NCBI GenBank assembly: GCA_017469625.1
Contig: JAFUGA010000018.1
Location: 229,629 to 293,628, forward strand
Direction: 5' to 3'
Origin: Bacteroidales bacterium
GTDB lineage: Bacteria > Bacteroidota > Bacteroidia > Bacteroidales > P3
DNA: 64,000 nucleotides
The notes below the pieces were generated by a model, which ran no database searches, was not told where the DNA came from, and worked only from the letters and a program-made list of their open reading frames with translations. The translations under genes and the position numbers were made by a program. Below, in pieces: positions 20,545 through 29,326 of this stretch; positions within the stretch are counted from its first letter, which is position 1, and each line of letters opens with the position of its first letter.

Positions 20545-21197
20545 AAAAGTTTTTATTATACATAGTCATAAGTCTTTGTTTGGTTGTAAATGTGTTTTCA
20601 CAAAATTACAACACAATAGCCTTATTGAAATATAATGGTGGAGGAGATTGGTATGCAAACCCTACTTCTTTAACCAATCTTATCAACTTCTGCAACAAAG
20701 AGTTGAACACAAAACTTAGTTCCTCGTATGCAACAGTAGATGTTGGCTCAAGCGAGTTGTTCTTCTTCCCTTTCGTTCATCTAACAGGGCATGGTAATGT
20801 TGTCTTTTCAGATTCAGATGTTAGAAATCTTAGAAACTATCTTATAGGTGGAGGTTTTCTTCATATAGATGATAACTATGGTTTAGACGTTTTCATAAGA
20901 CGTGAAATGAAAAAAGTGTTTCCGGAATGCGATTTTATAGAAATACCATTTTCGCACGCTATTTATCATCAGAAATTTGAGTTTCCAAACGGACTACCAA
21001 AGATACACGAACACGACAACAAAGCACCAAAAGGTTATGGTATTTTTTGGGAAGGACGACTTGTTTGTTTCTATTCTTATGAGTGCGATTTGGGAGATGG
21101 TTGGGAAGATACCTCAGTGCATAACGACACAGAGGAAAGGCATACTACTGCTTTGAAAATGGGAGCAAACATTATACAATATGTTTTCACTAACTAA
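20541..21197 (+). CDS. Exported DUF4159 protein
   Basis: 218 residues. Signal peptide ending near VNVFSQ. The body matches the DUF4159 pattern: KYNGGGDWYANPTSLTNLINFCNKEL, LTGHGNVVFSDSDVRNLRNYLIGGGFLHIDDNYGLD, then HAIYHQKFEFPNGLPKIHEHD and a closing GANIIQYVFTN. The fold is thought to resemble a glutamine-amidotransferase-like Rossmann domain. No biochemical function is established to my knowledge. Translation start overlaps rsmE by 4 nt. Confidence 0.85.
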   Translation: MKKFLLYIVISLCLVVNVFSQNYNTIALLKYNGGGDWYANPTSLTNLINFCNKELNTKLSSSYATVDVGSSELFFFPFVHLTGHGNVVFSDSDVRNLRNYLIGGGFLHIDDNYGLDVFIRREMKKVFPECDFIEIPFSHAIYHQKFEFPNGLPKIHEHDNKAPKGYGIFWEGRLVCFYSYECDLGDGWEDTSVHNDTEERHTTALKMGANIIQYVFTN

Positions 21198-21203
21198 AAA
21201 AAA

Positions 21204-21308
21204 TAAAACGAAGAAAGAGAATTCTAAAACTTTGTTTCGTAAAATTAAAACAAAGAGATAGAATTCTAAAACAAAGTTCTACAAAATTAGAATAAAGAGA
21301 TAGAAACT
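21204..21308. repeat. 21-bp modular array 3 (5 units)
   Basis: Five 21-nt units from 21204; centres GAA, TTT, AAA, AAA, AAA. The first has the rarer right arm GAAAGA, the others GTTTCG, GAGATA, GTTCTA, GAGATA. It begins 7 nt after the DUF4159 stop and abuts a nested inverted repeat at its right edge. Confidence 0.93.
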
Positions 21309-21404
21309 AATGACAAAAATAGACTTGCTAAAATGTTCTGAAGTTCCACTCCTCCCCAATTTTTCAAATTGGGGAGTGAAGAACATAGCAAGGATATGTC
21401 ATTA
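21308..21404. repeat. 97-nt nested inverted repeat
   Basis: Concentric complementary arms: TAATGACA (21308-21315) with TGTCATTA (21397-21404); TTGCT (21325-21329) with AGCAA (21387-21391); ATGTTCT (21333-21339) with AGAACAT (21380-21386); and an uninterrupted 11-bp stem CTCCCCAATTT (21352-21362) with AAATTGGGGAG (21366-21376) around a TTC loop. It could be a structured RNA or a small mobile element (MITE-like). No T run follows. Confidence 0.7.
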
Positions 21405-21412
21405 CTCTAATT

Positions 21413-21457
21413 CCATTCATTCACTATATATTCCTATGGTGTGAATGGGGTGAATGG
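21413..21457. repeat. Second inverted repeat before the HerA-like gene
   Basis: CCATTC-ATTCAC (21413-21424) pairs with GTGAAT (21441-21446) and GAATGG (21452-21457), leaving a GGGGT bulge and a 16-nt loop. Nothing else is recognised between here and the gene at 21539. Confidence 0.5.
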
Positions 21458-21538
21458 CGAATAGAAAAATAATCAAACATTTAACATTTAATAAAAAAAG
21501 AAAATAAAGTTTCATCAAAAATAAATAAATATTTTATT

Positions 21539-23113
21539 ATGTACGACAAAGAAAAAGGTTTATATATTGCACATTGCGAGAATGGAAATTTGACTATAAG
21601 TGGCAAAATGGCTAATAGACACGGACTTATAGCAGGAGCAACAGGTACAGGTAAGACAGTAAGTTTGCAAGTTTTGGCTGAAAGTTTTGCTCAAGCAGGA
21701 GTACCATGTTTTTTGGCAGATATGAAAGGCGACCTCTCTGGTATAGCGAAAGCAGGTGCTTTAAGTGGATTTATAGAAAAGCGTTTGAAGGAATTTGGAA
21801 TAGACAAACCAGATTTTCAAGCCTGTCCTGTAAGATTTTTTGATGTTTTTGGACAACAAGGACACCCTATGCGTTCAACCATTAGTCAAATGGGACCACA
21901 ACTTCTTTCAAGGCTTTTGGGTTTGAATGAAACACAAGACGGAGTTCTTAATATTGTCTTCAGAATAGCAGATGAAAAAGGATTGTTACTTATTGATATA
22001 AAGGATTTAAGGGCAATGCTTGACTATGTTTCCAAACATTCAAAAGAATATACTACAAAATACGGTAACATTTCTTCACAAACCATAGGTGCTATTCAAA
22101 GGGCTATTCTTCAACTTGAAAATCAAGGTGCTGACAAGTTCTTTGCCGAACCATCTTTTGATATTTATGATTTACTACAACAAGAAAATGGCAAGGGTGT
22201 TCTAAATGTTTTGGCAACCGATAAACTTATGCTACAACCAAAACTTTACTCTACTTTTCTACTATGGCTTTTGAGTGAGTTGTATTCTACTTTGCCAGAA
22301 GTAGGAGATTTAGATATGCCTAAATTTGTTTTTTTCTTTGATGAAGCACATACTCTTTTTGAAGACACTTCAAAAGCCTTAATTGATAAAATAGAACAAG
22401 TTATACGATTGATAAGAAGTAAGGGTGTAGGTATTTATTTCATAACTCAATCTCCAACAGATATACCAGAAAATATTTTAGCACAGTTGGGTAATAGAAT
22501 ACAACACGCCCTTAGAGCATTCACTCCAAAGGAACAAAAGGCGGTAAAGACTGTGGCAGACACATTTAGAGCAAATCCTAATTTCAATACTCAAGAAGTA
22601 ATTATGAATTTAGAAATAGGAGAAGCCCTTGTGTCGTTCTTAGATGAAAAAGGTTCACCAAATGTTGTAGAGAAAGCAAAAATTCTCTTCCCTTTGAGTC
22701 AGATAGGTGCTATAAGCGAGGGAGAAAGAAACGATATAATAAAAGCAAGTCGTATTTATGGAAAATATGACAAAACCATAGACAGAGAAAGTGCTTTTGA
22801 AGTACTTATGGAATCAGATAACGCTGTAACGACTTCAAACACAACTATTACAAAAGAAAAAGAAGAAAAAACAAGTAGCAAAAAACAACAAGCAGGTTTA
22901 GGTAGCAAAATAGTAAAAGCAATAATTACCGCCGTAACAGGAACTTTAGCAACTCTTTTAGGTACAATTATTTCCGATAAAGTTACAGGTAAAAAAAACA
23001 AAAGCAAAACTTCTGCTACAGGAAAGGTAGTTAAAAACGCTACTTCTGCTGCTACTCGCACCATAACAAGAGAATTGACAAGAGATATTTTAGGAAATCT
23101 TACTAAAAAATAG
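21539..23113 (+). CDS. HerA/YjgR-like (DUF853) ATPase
   Basis: 524 residues. P-loop NTPase of the HerA-FtsK group: Walker A GATGTGKT at 33-40, Walker B FVFFFDEAH (D268, E269), an ITQSPTDIPENILAQLGNRIQHALRAF segment typical of DUF853/YjgR proteins, and an arginine-rich tail. Residues about 450-485 are hydrophobic and Gly/Thr-rich, followed by a Lys-rich stretch. Molecular role in YjgR proteins is unsettled. uvrB starts 11 nt downstream, so a shared transcript and a DNA-related role are possible but unproven. Confidence 0.85.
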   Translation: MYDKEKGLYIAHCENGNLTISGKMANRHGLIAGATGTGKTVSLQVLAESFAQAGVPCFLADMKGDLSGIAKAGALSGFIEKRLKEFGIDKPDFQACPVRFFDVFGQQGHPMRSTISQMGPQLLSRLLGLNETQDGVLNIVFRIADEKGLLLIDIKDLRAMLDYVSKHSKEYTTKYGNISSQTIGAIQRAILQLENQGADKFFAEPSFDIYDLLQQENGKGVLNVLATDKLMLQPKLYSTFLLWLLSELYSTLPEVGDLDMPKFVFFFDEAHTLFEDTSKALIDKIEQVIRLIRSKGVGIYFITQSPTDIPENILAQLGNRIQHALRAFTPKEQKAVKTVADTFRANPNFNTQEVIMNLEIGEALVSFLDEKGSPNVVEKAKILFPLSQIGAISEGERNDIIKASRIYGKYDKTIDRESAFEVLMESDNAVTTSNTTITKEKEEKTSSKKQQAGLGSKIVKAIITAVTGTLATLLGTIISDKVTGKKNKSKTSATGKVVKNATSAATRTITRELTRDILGNLTKK

Positions 23114-23124
23114 GAATAAAAAAT

Positions 23125-25119
23125 ATGGACTTTGATTTACAGTCTGACTTTCAACCCACAGGCGACCAACCTCAAGCAATACAGGCACTTACCAAAGGAA
23201 TAAAAAACGGAGATAAAGCCCAAGTGCTTTTGGGTGTTACAGGGTCGGGCAAAACTTTTACTATAGCCAATGTTATTAAAAACATAGGCAAACCTACTCT
23301 TATTCTATCTCATAATAAGACACTTGCAGCACAGTTATACGGAGAATTCAAAAGATTTTTTCCTAACAATGCTGTAGAATATTATGTTTCCTATTACGAT
23401 TATTATCAACCCGAAGCCTATATTCCTCAAACGAATACCTACATAGCAAAAGACCTTTCTATAAATGAAGACCTTGACAAGTTAAGACTTTCTGCTGCAT
23501 CTGCTTTGTTAAGTGGTAGAAATGACGTTATTGTTGTTGCTTCTGTTAGTTGCATTTATGGTATTGGTAATCCTACAGATTTTGAAGCAGGTACTATTCG
23601 TATTCAAACAGGACAAAAAATAGATATGAATAGTTTTCTTTTAAGGTTGGTAGATAGTCTATATTCCAGAAACGAAATAGAATTTGGAAGAGGAAAATTT
23701 AGAATAAAAGGCGACACTGTAGATATACACCCTGCATACGCTGACTATGCTTATAGGATAATCTTTTTTGATGATGAGATAGACGAATTAGAAAAGTTTG
23801 ACCCTATAAGTTCTCAGACTATAGAAAAGTTAGATAATATTACTCTCTACCCTGCTGGAAATTTTCTTACGAATAGAAACACTTTATCCTCTGCTTTGCG
23901 TGAAATTCAGAAAGATATGTTTGCATGTTGCGAAGAGTTCAGAGAAAATGGTCAAGAGTTGGAAGCCAAACGTTTGGAAGAGAGAGTAAATAATGATATG
24001 GAAATGTTACAGGAGTTGGGTTACTGTACAGGAATTGAGAATTACTCTCGCTATTTTGATAGAAGACAACCGGGAGAACGTCCTTTCTGTCTTTTAGATT
24101 ATTTTCCTAAAGACTTTCTTATGATAGTAGATGAAAGCCATGAAACATTACCTCAAATACGTGCAATGTTTGGAGGAGATAGAAGCAGAAAACAAAATCT
24201 TGTTCAGTATGGTTTTCGTCTTCCATCTGCATTTGACAACAGACCTTTGAGGTGGGAAGAGTTCCAAGCCTTGCAACCTCAAACTATATATATGTCTGCA
24301 ACCCCTTCTCCTTATGAAATAGAAGAGAGTGAGGGTGTTATAGTAGAACAAATCATACGTCCAACAGGATTATTAGACCCTCCTATAGAAGTAAGACCTG
24401 CTAAAAATCAAGTAGATGACCTTTTGGAGCAGATAAGTCAAACAGTGGATAAAGGGGAAAGAGTTTTGGTTACTACTCTTACCAAGAGAATGGCGGAGGA
24501 ATTGACTAACTATTTGCTTAGATTGGATATTAGAACAAAATATATTCACTCAGATATAGATACTTTGGAAAGAGTGGAGATTATGAACGATTTAAGGGCT
24601 GGAAGTTTTGATGTTTTGGTGGGTGTCAATCTTCTAAGGGAAGGATTGGATTTACCAGAAGTAAGTTTGGTTGCTATATTAGATGCAGACAAAGAAGGTT
24701 TTCTTCGTTCAGATAAGGCTTTAATTCAGACCATAGGAAGAGCCGCAAGAAACGTTAATAGCAAAGCCATTCTGTATGGTGATGTTATAACAAAGAGTAT
24801 GCAAAGAGCAATAAATGAAAACTTATATCACAGGGAGAAACAAATGGCTTACAACAAAGAACACAATATTACACCGAAACAGGTGAAAAGAGCCATAGAT
24901 TCTATCTTGCCTACAGGAGAGAAAAGCGTAGATAACAAGGAGAAAACTAAAGCAAAAACATCTGCTATAAATGATGCTAACAAGATAAAAGAAAACTATA
25001 AGGATAAGAATGTTATAATTCGTCAGTTAGAACGTAAGATGCAAGAATGTGTAAAAAACTTAGACTTTATGCAAGCAGCAGTTTACAGGGACGAAATACA
25101 GAAACTAAAAGACAATTAG
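23125..25119 (+). CDS. uvrB: Excinuclease ABC subunit B
   Basis: 664 residues. Damage-verification helicase of nucleotide excision repair, acting with UvrA and UvrC. Seen: Walker A GVTGSGKT (37-44), beta-hairpin YYVSYYDYYQPEAYIPQTNTYI, DESHETLPQ, helicase motif YMSATPSPYE, TIGRAARN, and a C-terminal UVR domain binding UvrC (about 625-660). The TAG stop is immediately followed by the mnmE ATG. Confidence 0.97.
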   Translation: MDFDLQSDFQPTGDQPQAIQALTKGIKNGDKAQVLLGVTGSGKTFTIANVIKNIGKPTLILSHNKTLAAQLYGEFKRFFPNNAVEYYVSYYDYYQPEAYIPQTNTYIAKDLSINEDLDKLRLSAASALLSGRNDVIVVASVSCIYGIGNPTDFEAGTIRIQTGQKIDMNSFLLRLVDSLYSRNEIEFGRGKFRIKGDTVDIHPAYADYAYRIIFFDDEIDELEKFDPISSQTIEKLDNITLYPAGNFLTNRNTLSSALREIQKDMFACCEEFRENGQELEAKRLEERVNNDMEMLQELGYCTGIENYSRYFDRRQPGERPFCLLDYFPKDFLMIVDESHETLPQIRAMFGGDRSRKQNLVQYGFRLPSAFDNRPLRWEEFQALQPQTIYMSATPSPYEIEESEGVIVEQIIRPTGLLDPPIEVRPAKNQVDDLLEQISQTVDKGERVLVTTLTKRMAEELTNYLLRLDIRTKYIHSDIDTLERVEIMNDLRAGSFDVLVGVNLLREGLDLPEVSLVAILDADKEGFLRSDKALIQTIGRAARNVNSKAILYGDVITKSMQRAINENLYHREKQMAYNKEHNITPKQVKRAIDSILPTGEKSVDNKEKTKAKTSAINDANKIKENYKDKNVIIRQLERKMQECVKNLDFMQAAVYRDEIQKLKDN

Positions 25120-26508
25120 ATGAATTTACAAGATACAATAGTGGCACCAGCCACAGGGAACATTATTTCTGCTTTGGGTATTGTGCGTATATCTGGAGAT
25201 AAAGCCATAGAGATAGCCTGCAATATATTTTCACCAAACAATAATAGGAAACTATCAGATATACTTAAAGCAAACAAACTATATTATGGTAGTATAAAAG
25301 AAGACAATCGCATTATAGACGAGGTTGTTCTTAGTGTATTTGTTGCACCTAATTCTTTCACAGGAGAAGATGTTGTAGAAATATCTCATCATGGTAGTCC
25401 TTATATTCAGCAAGAGATGATACGTTTGATTGTTTCCAAAGGTGCAAGATTGGCAGACAAAGGAGAGTTTTCTATGCGTAGTTTTCTTAATGGTAAAATG
25501 AATCTTTCGCAAACTGAAGCCATAGCAGATTTAATTCAATCCAATAATTCCACTTCTCACCTTTTGGCTATGAAACAGTTGAGAGGCAATTACAACGAAG
25601 AACTTAAAACCTTGCGTCAAAGATTTCTAAAGATAGCGTCTTTATTGGAATTAGAGATAGATTTCTCTGCTGAACAGGAAGTTTTTGTTGATAGAAATGA
25701 ATTGAGGGAAGAGTTGGAAAAGACTTCTAAGTCTTTAGAAGAACTTACCAACTCTTTCAAACAAGGGAATTCTTTCAAAAACGGTCTTCCTGTTGCCATA
25801 GTTGGAAAACCAAATAGTGGCAAATCCACACTTATGAACGCTATTTTGAATGACGAACGTAGCATAGTATCTTCCATAGAAGGCACTACAAGAGATACTA
25901 TTGAAGAGGTAATAAACATAAACGGTATTCAGGTAAGATTTATAGATACTGCCGGAATAAGAAATTCTGACAACGAAATAGAGAAAGAAGGTATTCGCCG
26001 TTCTCTTTTGGCAATAGAAAAAGCCCAAGTAGTGCTTTATCTTGTGGATTCTTCTACTGAAAACATAGATTCTATACAACAACAGTTGCAAGAGATAAAC
26101 CAAGAAGTATATTCTAAGGAAAAAGAAATTATTTTGGTAGCAAACAAATCGGATATTAGCACATTCTCACAACAAGATACAGAAACGCTGTCCCAACTTA
26201 ACGCTGTATTTATCTGTGCCAAAGAAAGAAAAGGTTTAGACAAACTTTTGGAAAGAATTACTCAAAATATGAACATTGAAGATTTGAATTCCAAAGTTTT
26301 TGTCTGCAACGAAAGACATTATAATGCTTTAATGAACGCCCTAATTGATGTTAATCTTGCCTTAGTATCTTTAGAATCTGGTGCAGATGCAGATATTATA
26401 AGTTTCAACATAAGAAGAGCAACCGAAAATATAGGAAGCATAACAGGAGAAATATGCAACGATGATATTCTTTCAAATATCTTCTCCAAGTTTTGCATAG
26501 GTAAATAA
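25120..26508 (+). CDS. mnmE: tRNA U34 modification GTPase
   Basis: 462 residues. With MnmG it makes (carboxymethyl)aminomethyl-uridine at the wobble position. Seen: N-terminal tetrahydrofolate-binding domain (TIVAPATG, ALGIVRISG), helical middle, G domain with GKPNSGKS at 229-236, DTAGIR, NKSD, and the invariant C-terminal FSKFCIGK whose Cys is required for activity. Starts directly after the uvrB stop; convergent with the next gene with only 6 nt between. Confidence 0.97.
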   Translation: MNLQDTIVAPATGNIISALGIVRISGDKAIEIACNIFSPNNNRKLSDILKANKLYYGSIKEDNRIIDEVVLSVFVAPNSFTGEDVVEISHHGSPYIQQEMIRLIVSKGARLADKGEFSMRSFLNGKMNLSQTEAIADLIQSNNSTSHLLAMKQLRGNYNEELKTLRQRFLKIASLLELEIDFSAEQEVFVDRNELREELEKTSKSLEELTNSFKQGNSFKNGLPVAIVGKPNSGKSTLMNAILNDERSIVSSIEGTTRDTIEEVININGIQVRFIDTAGIRNSDNEIEKEGIRRSLLAIEKAQVVLYLVDSSTENIDSIQQQLQEINQEVYSKEKEIILVANKSDISTFSQQDTETLSQLNAVFICAKERKGLDKLLERITQNMNIEDLNSKVFVCNERHYNALMNALIDVNLALVSLESGADADIISFNIRRATENIGSITGEICNDDILSNIFSKFCIGK

Positions 26509-26514
26509 AGGAAA

Positions 26515-27765
26515 TTATTTTCTATATTCCACAGTTGCAAAACCTACAAGTTCATCATAATCATCTGAAAAATTATGATAATACACCCATACTTTATAAA
26601 CATTATTGGTTTCAGAGTGGTTTCCTTCTATTTTGGCAGGTGAAAGAATACCTGAACCGTCATCTGAAAGTATTTGATAGGAATAAACTCCTTGTTTCAG
26701 ATAAAGAGATAATCTATAAGCACCATCTGAAAATACCATCTTGTTTTGCTCACTTACTCTCCAATCATTAAGTCCTCCTACTATATAATATGTATTCACA
26801 AGGTTTAAATCCTTGTTTAACGTAAAATGTACCCAAGCATAATCCGAATAAGTTTCATTATCTTGCTGATATTCATTTCTTACGAAAAAGTTTCCATTGA
26901 AATCCTTATCTGTCGCATAAACTAAATTATGTTTATCTTTTTCTGGTAAGAGATAGACTTGATTTTCAGAATTTATATAATCAAAACGTGCTATGTGTTG
27001 CGTACGAAATTTCAGTGAAGTAAAATCAAAATAACGAAATTCATTACCTCCTTCAAACTGGTTTTTATCCGAAAAAGAGTAATCCAAATAAGTCCCCATC
27101 ATTCCTCTAAGGTCCAACTGTCTTTTCAAATCCTCCCTTGAGTTTTGCGTACATATTACTTTCAAATCTTCATTTGGATTTTGAAAAAAGTAAGAGTTTT
27201 TACCCTTTACTTTCACATTAACCTCCTGATGTGTTTTCATAATAAAAGCATCTGAAGAAGGCTTTACCTCTATGGCTATTTCGGCCTTATCATCTATGCA
27301 ATAAAATCTCCGTGTAAGTATAACATTGTCTGGGTTTCCCTCTTGACAAACCTTAAGTATGTAGTTACCAGACTTTGTTATCTTCATATCATTTGAAGGT
27401 ATTGTTTGAGAATAATGTACATAACGTTGAATAGTATTAAAAGAGTTTGCAAAACCCTCTATCTTCTGAACATCAAACCCTTCTATGTACATATCTTTTT
27501 CCAATTTGCTTTCAGTCCAATCTGCCTCACAATGAATAATAGTATATTCATACCTATGAGTTTCTTCTGAAAGTTCATCAAAACTTAGTCTGAGTTTCTT
27601 TTGGGAGTTTAAATATATAACAGGTTCAGACAATATTTGCGAACTCTGTTCTAATATAACCGTCTTTATAATAGGTGAATAGGTTCTATTTTCATAAACA
27701 AATTGAGCGTGGAGCCAAGATGACCCCATGCTCAAACAAAGTATTATAATTATGAGTTTTTTCAT
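26515..27765 (-). CDS. DUF5103 protein, type IX secretion plug-like
   Basis: 416 residues. Signal peptide ending LHAQ, then the DUF5103 pattern (RTYSPIIKTVILEQ, LRLSFDELSEETHRYEYTIIHCEADW, FDYINSENQVYLLPEKDKHNLVYATDKDFNGNFFVRNE, then a C-terminal carbohydrate-binding-like Ig domain with YRLSLYLKQGVYSYQIL). In Flavobacterium the protein that seals the periplasmic side of the SprA type IX translocon is of this family. No other T9SS gene lies in the window. Precedes pepP in the opposite order (pepP is upstream, 23-nt gap), so probably co-transcribed. Confidence 0.8.
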   Translation of the reverse strand: MKKLIIIILCLSMGSSWLHAQFVYENRTYSPIIKTVILEQSSQILSEPVIYLNSQKKLRLSFDELSEETHRYEYTIIHCEADWTESKLEKDMYIEGFDVQKIEGFANSFNTIQRYVHYSQTIPSNDMKITKSGNYILKVCQEGNPDNVILTRRFYCIDDKAEIAIEVKPSSDAFIMKTHQEVNVKVKGKNSYFFQNPNEDLKVICTQNSREDLKRQLDLRGMMGTYLDYSFSDKNQFEGGNEFRYFDFTSLKFRTQHIARFDYINSENQVYLLPEKDKHNLVYATDKDFNGNFFVRNEYQQDNETYSDYAWVHFTLNKDLNLVNTYYIVGGLNDWRVSEQNKMVFSDGAYRLSLYLKQGVYSYQILSDDGSGILSPAKIEGNHSETNNVYKVWVYYHNFSDDYDELVGFATVEYRK

Positions 27766-27788
27766 CGTTATTCTTTTGCAGAATATTC

Positions 27789-29180
27789 TTATTTTGCCAT
27801 TTCATTTTCTACTTCTTCTACTGTCTTTGGTATAGGTTTACCTAATATTCTGCAACCATTTTTCGTTATTAACAAATCATCTTCTATTCTTATACCACCG
27901 AAATCCTTGAATTTCTCTACTTCATCATAATTGATAAAGTCCATAAATTTCTTTTCTGCTCTCCACTTATCTATAAGTGCTGGTATAAAATAGCAACCTG
28001 GTTCGTCTGTAAGTACAAATCCCTCTTGTAATTCTTTACCTAAACGCAATGAAGCCAAACCAAACTGAGTTGAACGAACATTCTTTTTATCGTATCCTAC
28101 GTAATTTTCACCATAGTTCTCCATATCATGAACGTCCAATCCCATCATATGACCCAATCCGTGAGGCATAAACAATCCCATTACACCTTCTAAAACAGCC
28201 TGATGAATATCCCCTTTCAGAAGTCCTAATTCTTTCAAACAACCACCTAATTGTTCTACTGCTGCAAGATGGATTTCAGAATATTTTACATTAGGTCTTG
28301 ACAATTTTGCTGCCAATAGTTGTGCTGAAAGTACAGATTCGTATATGGCTTTTTGTCTTGCATCAAATTTTCCACCAACAGGTACAGACCTTGTAATATC
28401 TGAACAGTATCCCATTACGTTTTCGCAACCTGCATCTGAAACTATCATTCTACCTTTCTTTATTTGCAAAGAATGGTCGTGTCCATGGAGTATCTCTCCG
28501 TGTGTTGTAAGTATGATAGGGAAAGAAACAGGACCACCTCCTGCCAATGCTATTCCCTCCATCGTACCTGCTATTTCGTATTCGTAAGTTCCCTCTTTTG
28601 CAGCCATACGCATCATAGTTGTGTGCATAGTATAGGCTGTGTCAAGTGCTTTTTCTATCTCAACAATCTCTTCTTCGCTCTTTATAGAACGTTGTTTCAC
28701 ACATGCTGCTATAAGTTCTGTAGAAACATAAGCCTGAACAAAACGATAATCTATATGAAGAAGGTCTGCTATAAACTCAACATTTTCTGCTCTATATGGC
28801 GGAACATAATGCACTTTTCTACCAGCGAAAACGGATTTGTCTATAAGGTTTCTCAAATCTTTGATATTACCTGTATTCTTTACTCCTATCTCTGTTGCTC
28901 TTTCAGAAAGAGATGGTATAGGACCTGTCCATATAATATCGTTCATATCAACCTCTTCGCCGAAAAGATATTCTTCTCCGCTTTCTACATCTATTACTCC
29001 TATCAATCCTTGTATATCGTATCCAAAGAAGTAACGGAAAGTACTGTCTTGACGAAAAGTATATTGATTTGCTTGATAATTGAAAGCAACATCTGAATTA
29101 CCTACAACAAGAATAAGACCTTTTTCAACGTCTTTGCATAATTGTTGTCTTCTTTTTATGTATGTATCTTTTGAAAACAT
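27789..29180 (-). CDS. pepP: Xaa-Pro aminopeptidase (M24B)
   Basis: 463 residues. Removes N-terminal residues before proline. Seen: an N-terminal creatinase-like domain (about 1-170) and a pita-bread catalytic domain with the five metal ligands in DAGCENVMGYCSDITR (two Asp), GLGHMMGLDVHD (His), DEPGCYF (Glu) and GGIRIEDD (Glu). No signal peptide, so cytosolic. It has a promoter box about 112 nt upstream, and its 5' leader contains a partial copy of its own start region. Confidence 0.93.
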   Translation of the reverse strand: MFSKDTYIKRRQQLCKDVEKGLILVVGNSDVAFNYQANQYTFRQDSTFRYFFGYDIQGLIGVIDVESGEEYLFGEEVDMNDIIWTGPIPSLSERATEIGVKNTGNIKDLRNLIDKSVFAGRKVHYVPPYRAENVEFIADLLHIDYRFVQAYVSTELIAACVKQRSIKSEEEIVEIEKALDTAYTMHTTMMRMAAKEGTYEYEIAGTMEGIALAGGGPVSFPIILTTHGEILHGHDHSLQIKKGRMIVSDAGCENVMGYCSDITRSVPVGGKFDARQKAIYESVLSAQLLAAKLSRPNVKYSEIHLAAVEQLGGCLKELGLLKGDIHQAVLEGVMGLFMPHGLGHMMGLDVHDMENYGENYVGYDKKNVRSTQFGLASLRLGKELQEGFVLTDEPGCYFIPALIDKWRAEKKFMDFINYDEVEKFKDFGGIRIEDDLLITKNGCRILGKPIPKTVEEVENEMAK

Positions 29181-29262
29181 AATATAAGTGTATTTTATTT
29201 AAAATCAGTTTTTTATTTTCTTACAGTTATACTTTTTTGTTTGTTTTAAATCTTATGTATCT

Positions 29263-29277
29263 TTATTTTGAAAACAT
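29263..29277 (-). other. Duplicated start region: four-codon upstream ORF in the pepP leader
   Basis: Reads ATG TTT TCA AAA TAA on the minus strand: the same first four codons as pepP (MFSK) followed by a stop. Flanking bases also match the true start (TTATG before, GATACATA after). A small duplication seems to have left a decoy start 97 nt upstream of the real one. Confidence 0.55.
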
Positions 29278-29291
29278 AATCTTTCAATTGG

Positions 29292-29299
29292 CAAAGTTA
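29292..29299 (-). promoter_or_regulatory. -7 promoter box (TAACTTTG) for pepP
   Basis: Exact TAnnTTTG match on the minus strand; gives a leader of about 105 nt holding the upstream MFSK mini-ORF. Confidence 0.6.
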
Positions 29300-29326
29300 T
29301 AGTCTTTTTATAGAAAATCCAAATTT

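Noticed and set aside
21500..21520. Another orphan 21-bp unit before the HerA-like gene (core AAAATAAAGTTTCA)
   Set aside because: Only the AT-rich core matches and it is out of phase with array 3; not distinguishable from background.
28464..29096. 210-codon open frame opposite pepP
   Set aside because: It has no recognisable features and lies fully within the metal-binding and N-terminal domains of a well-supported M24 peptidase.
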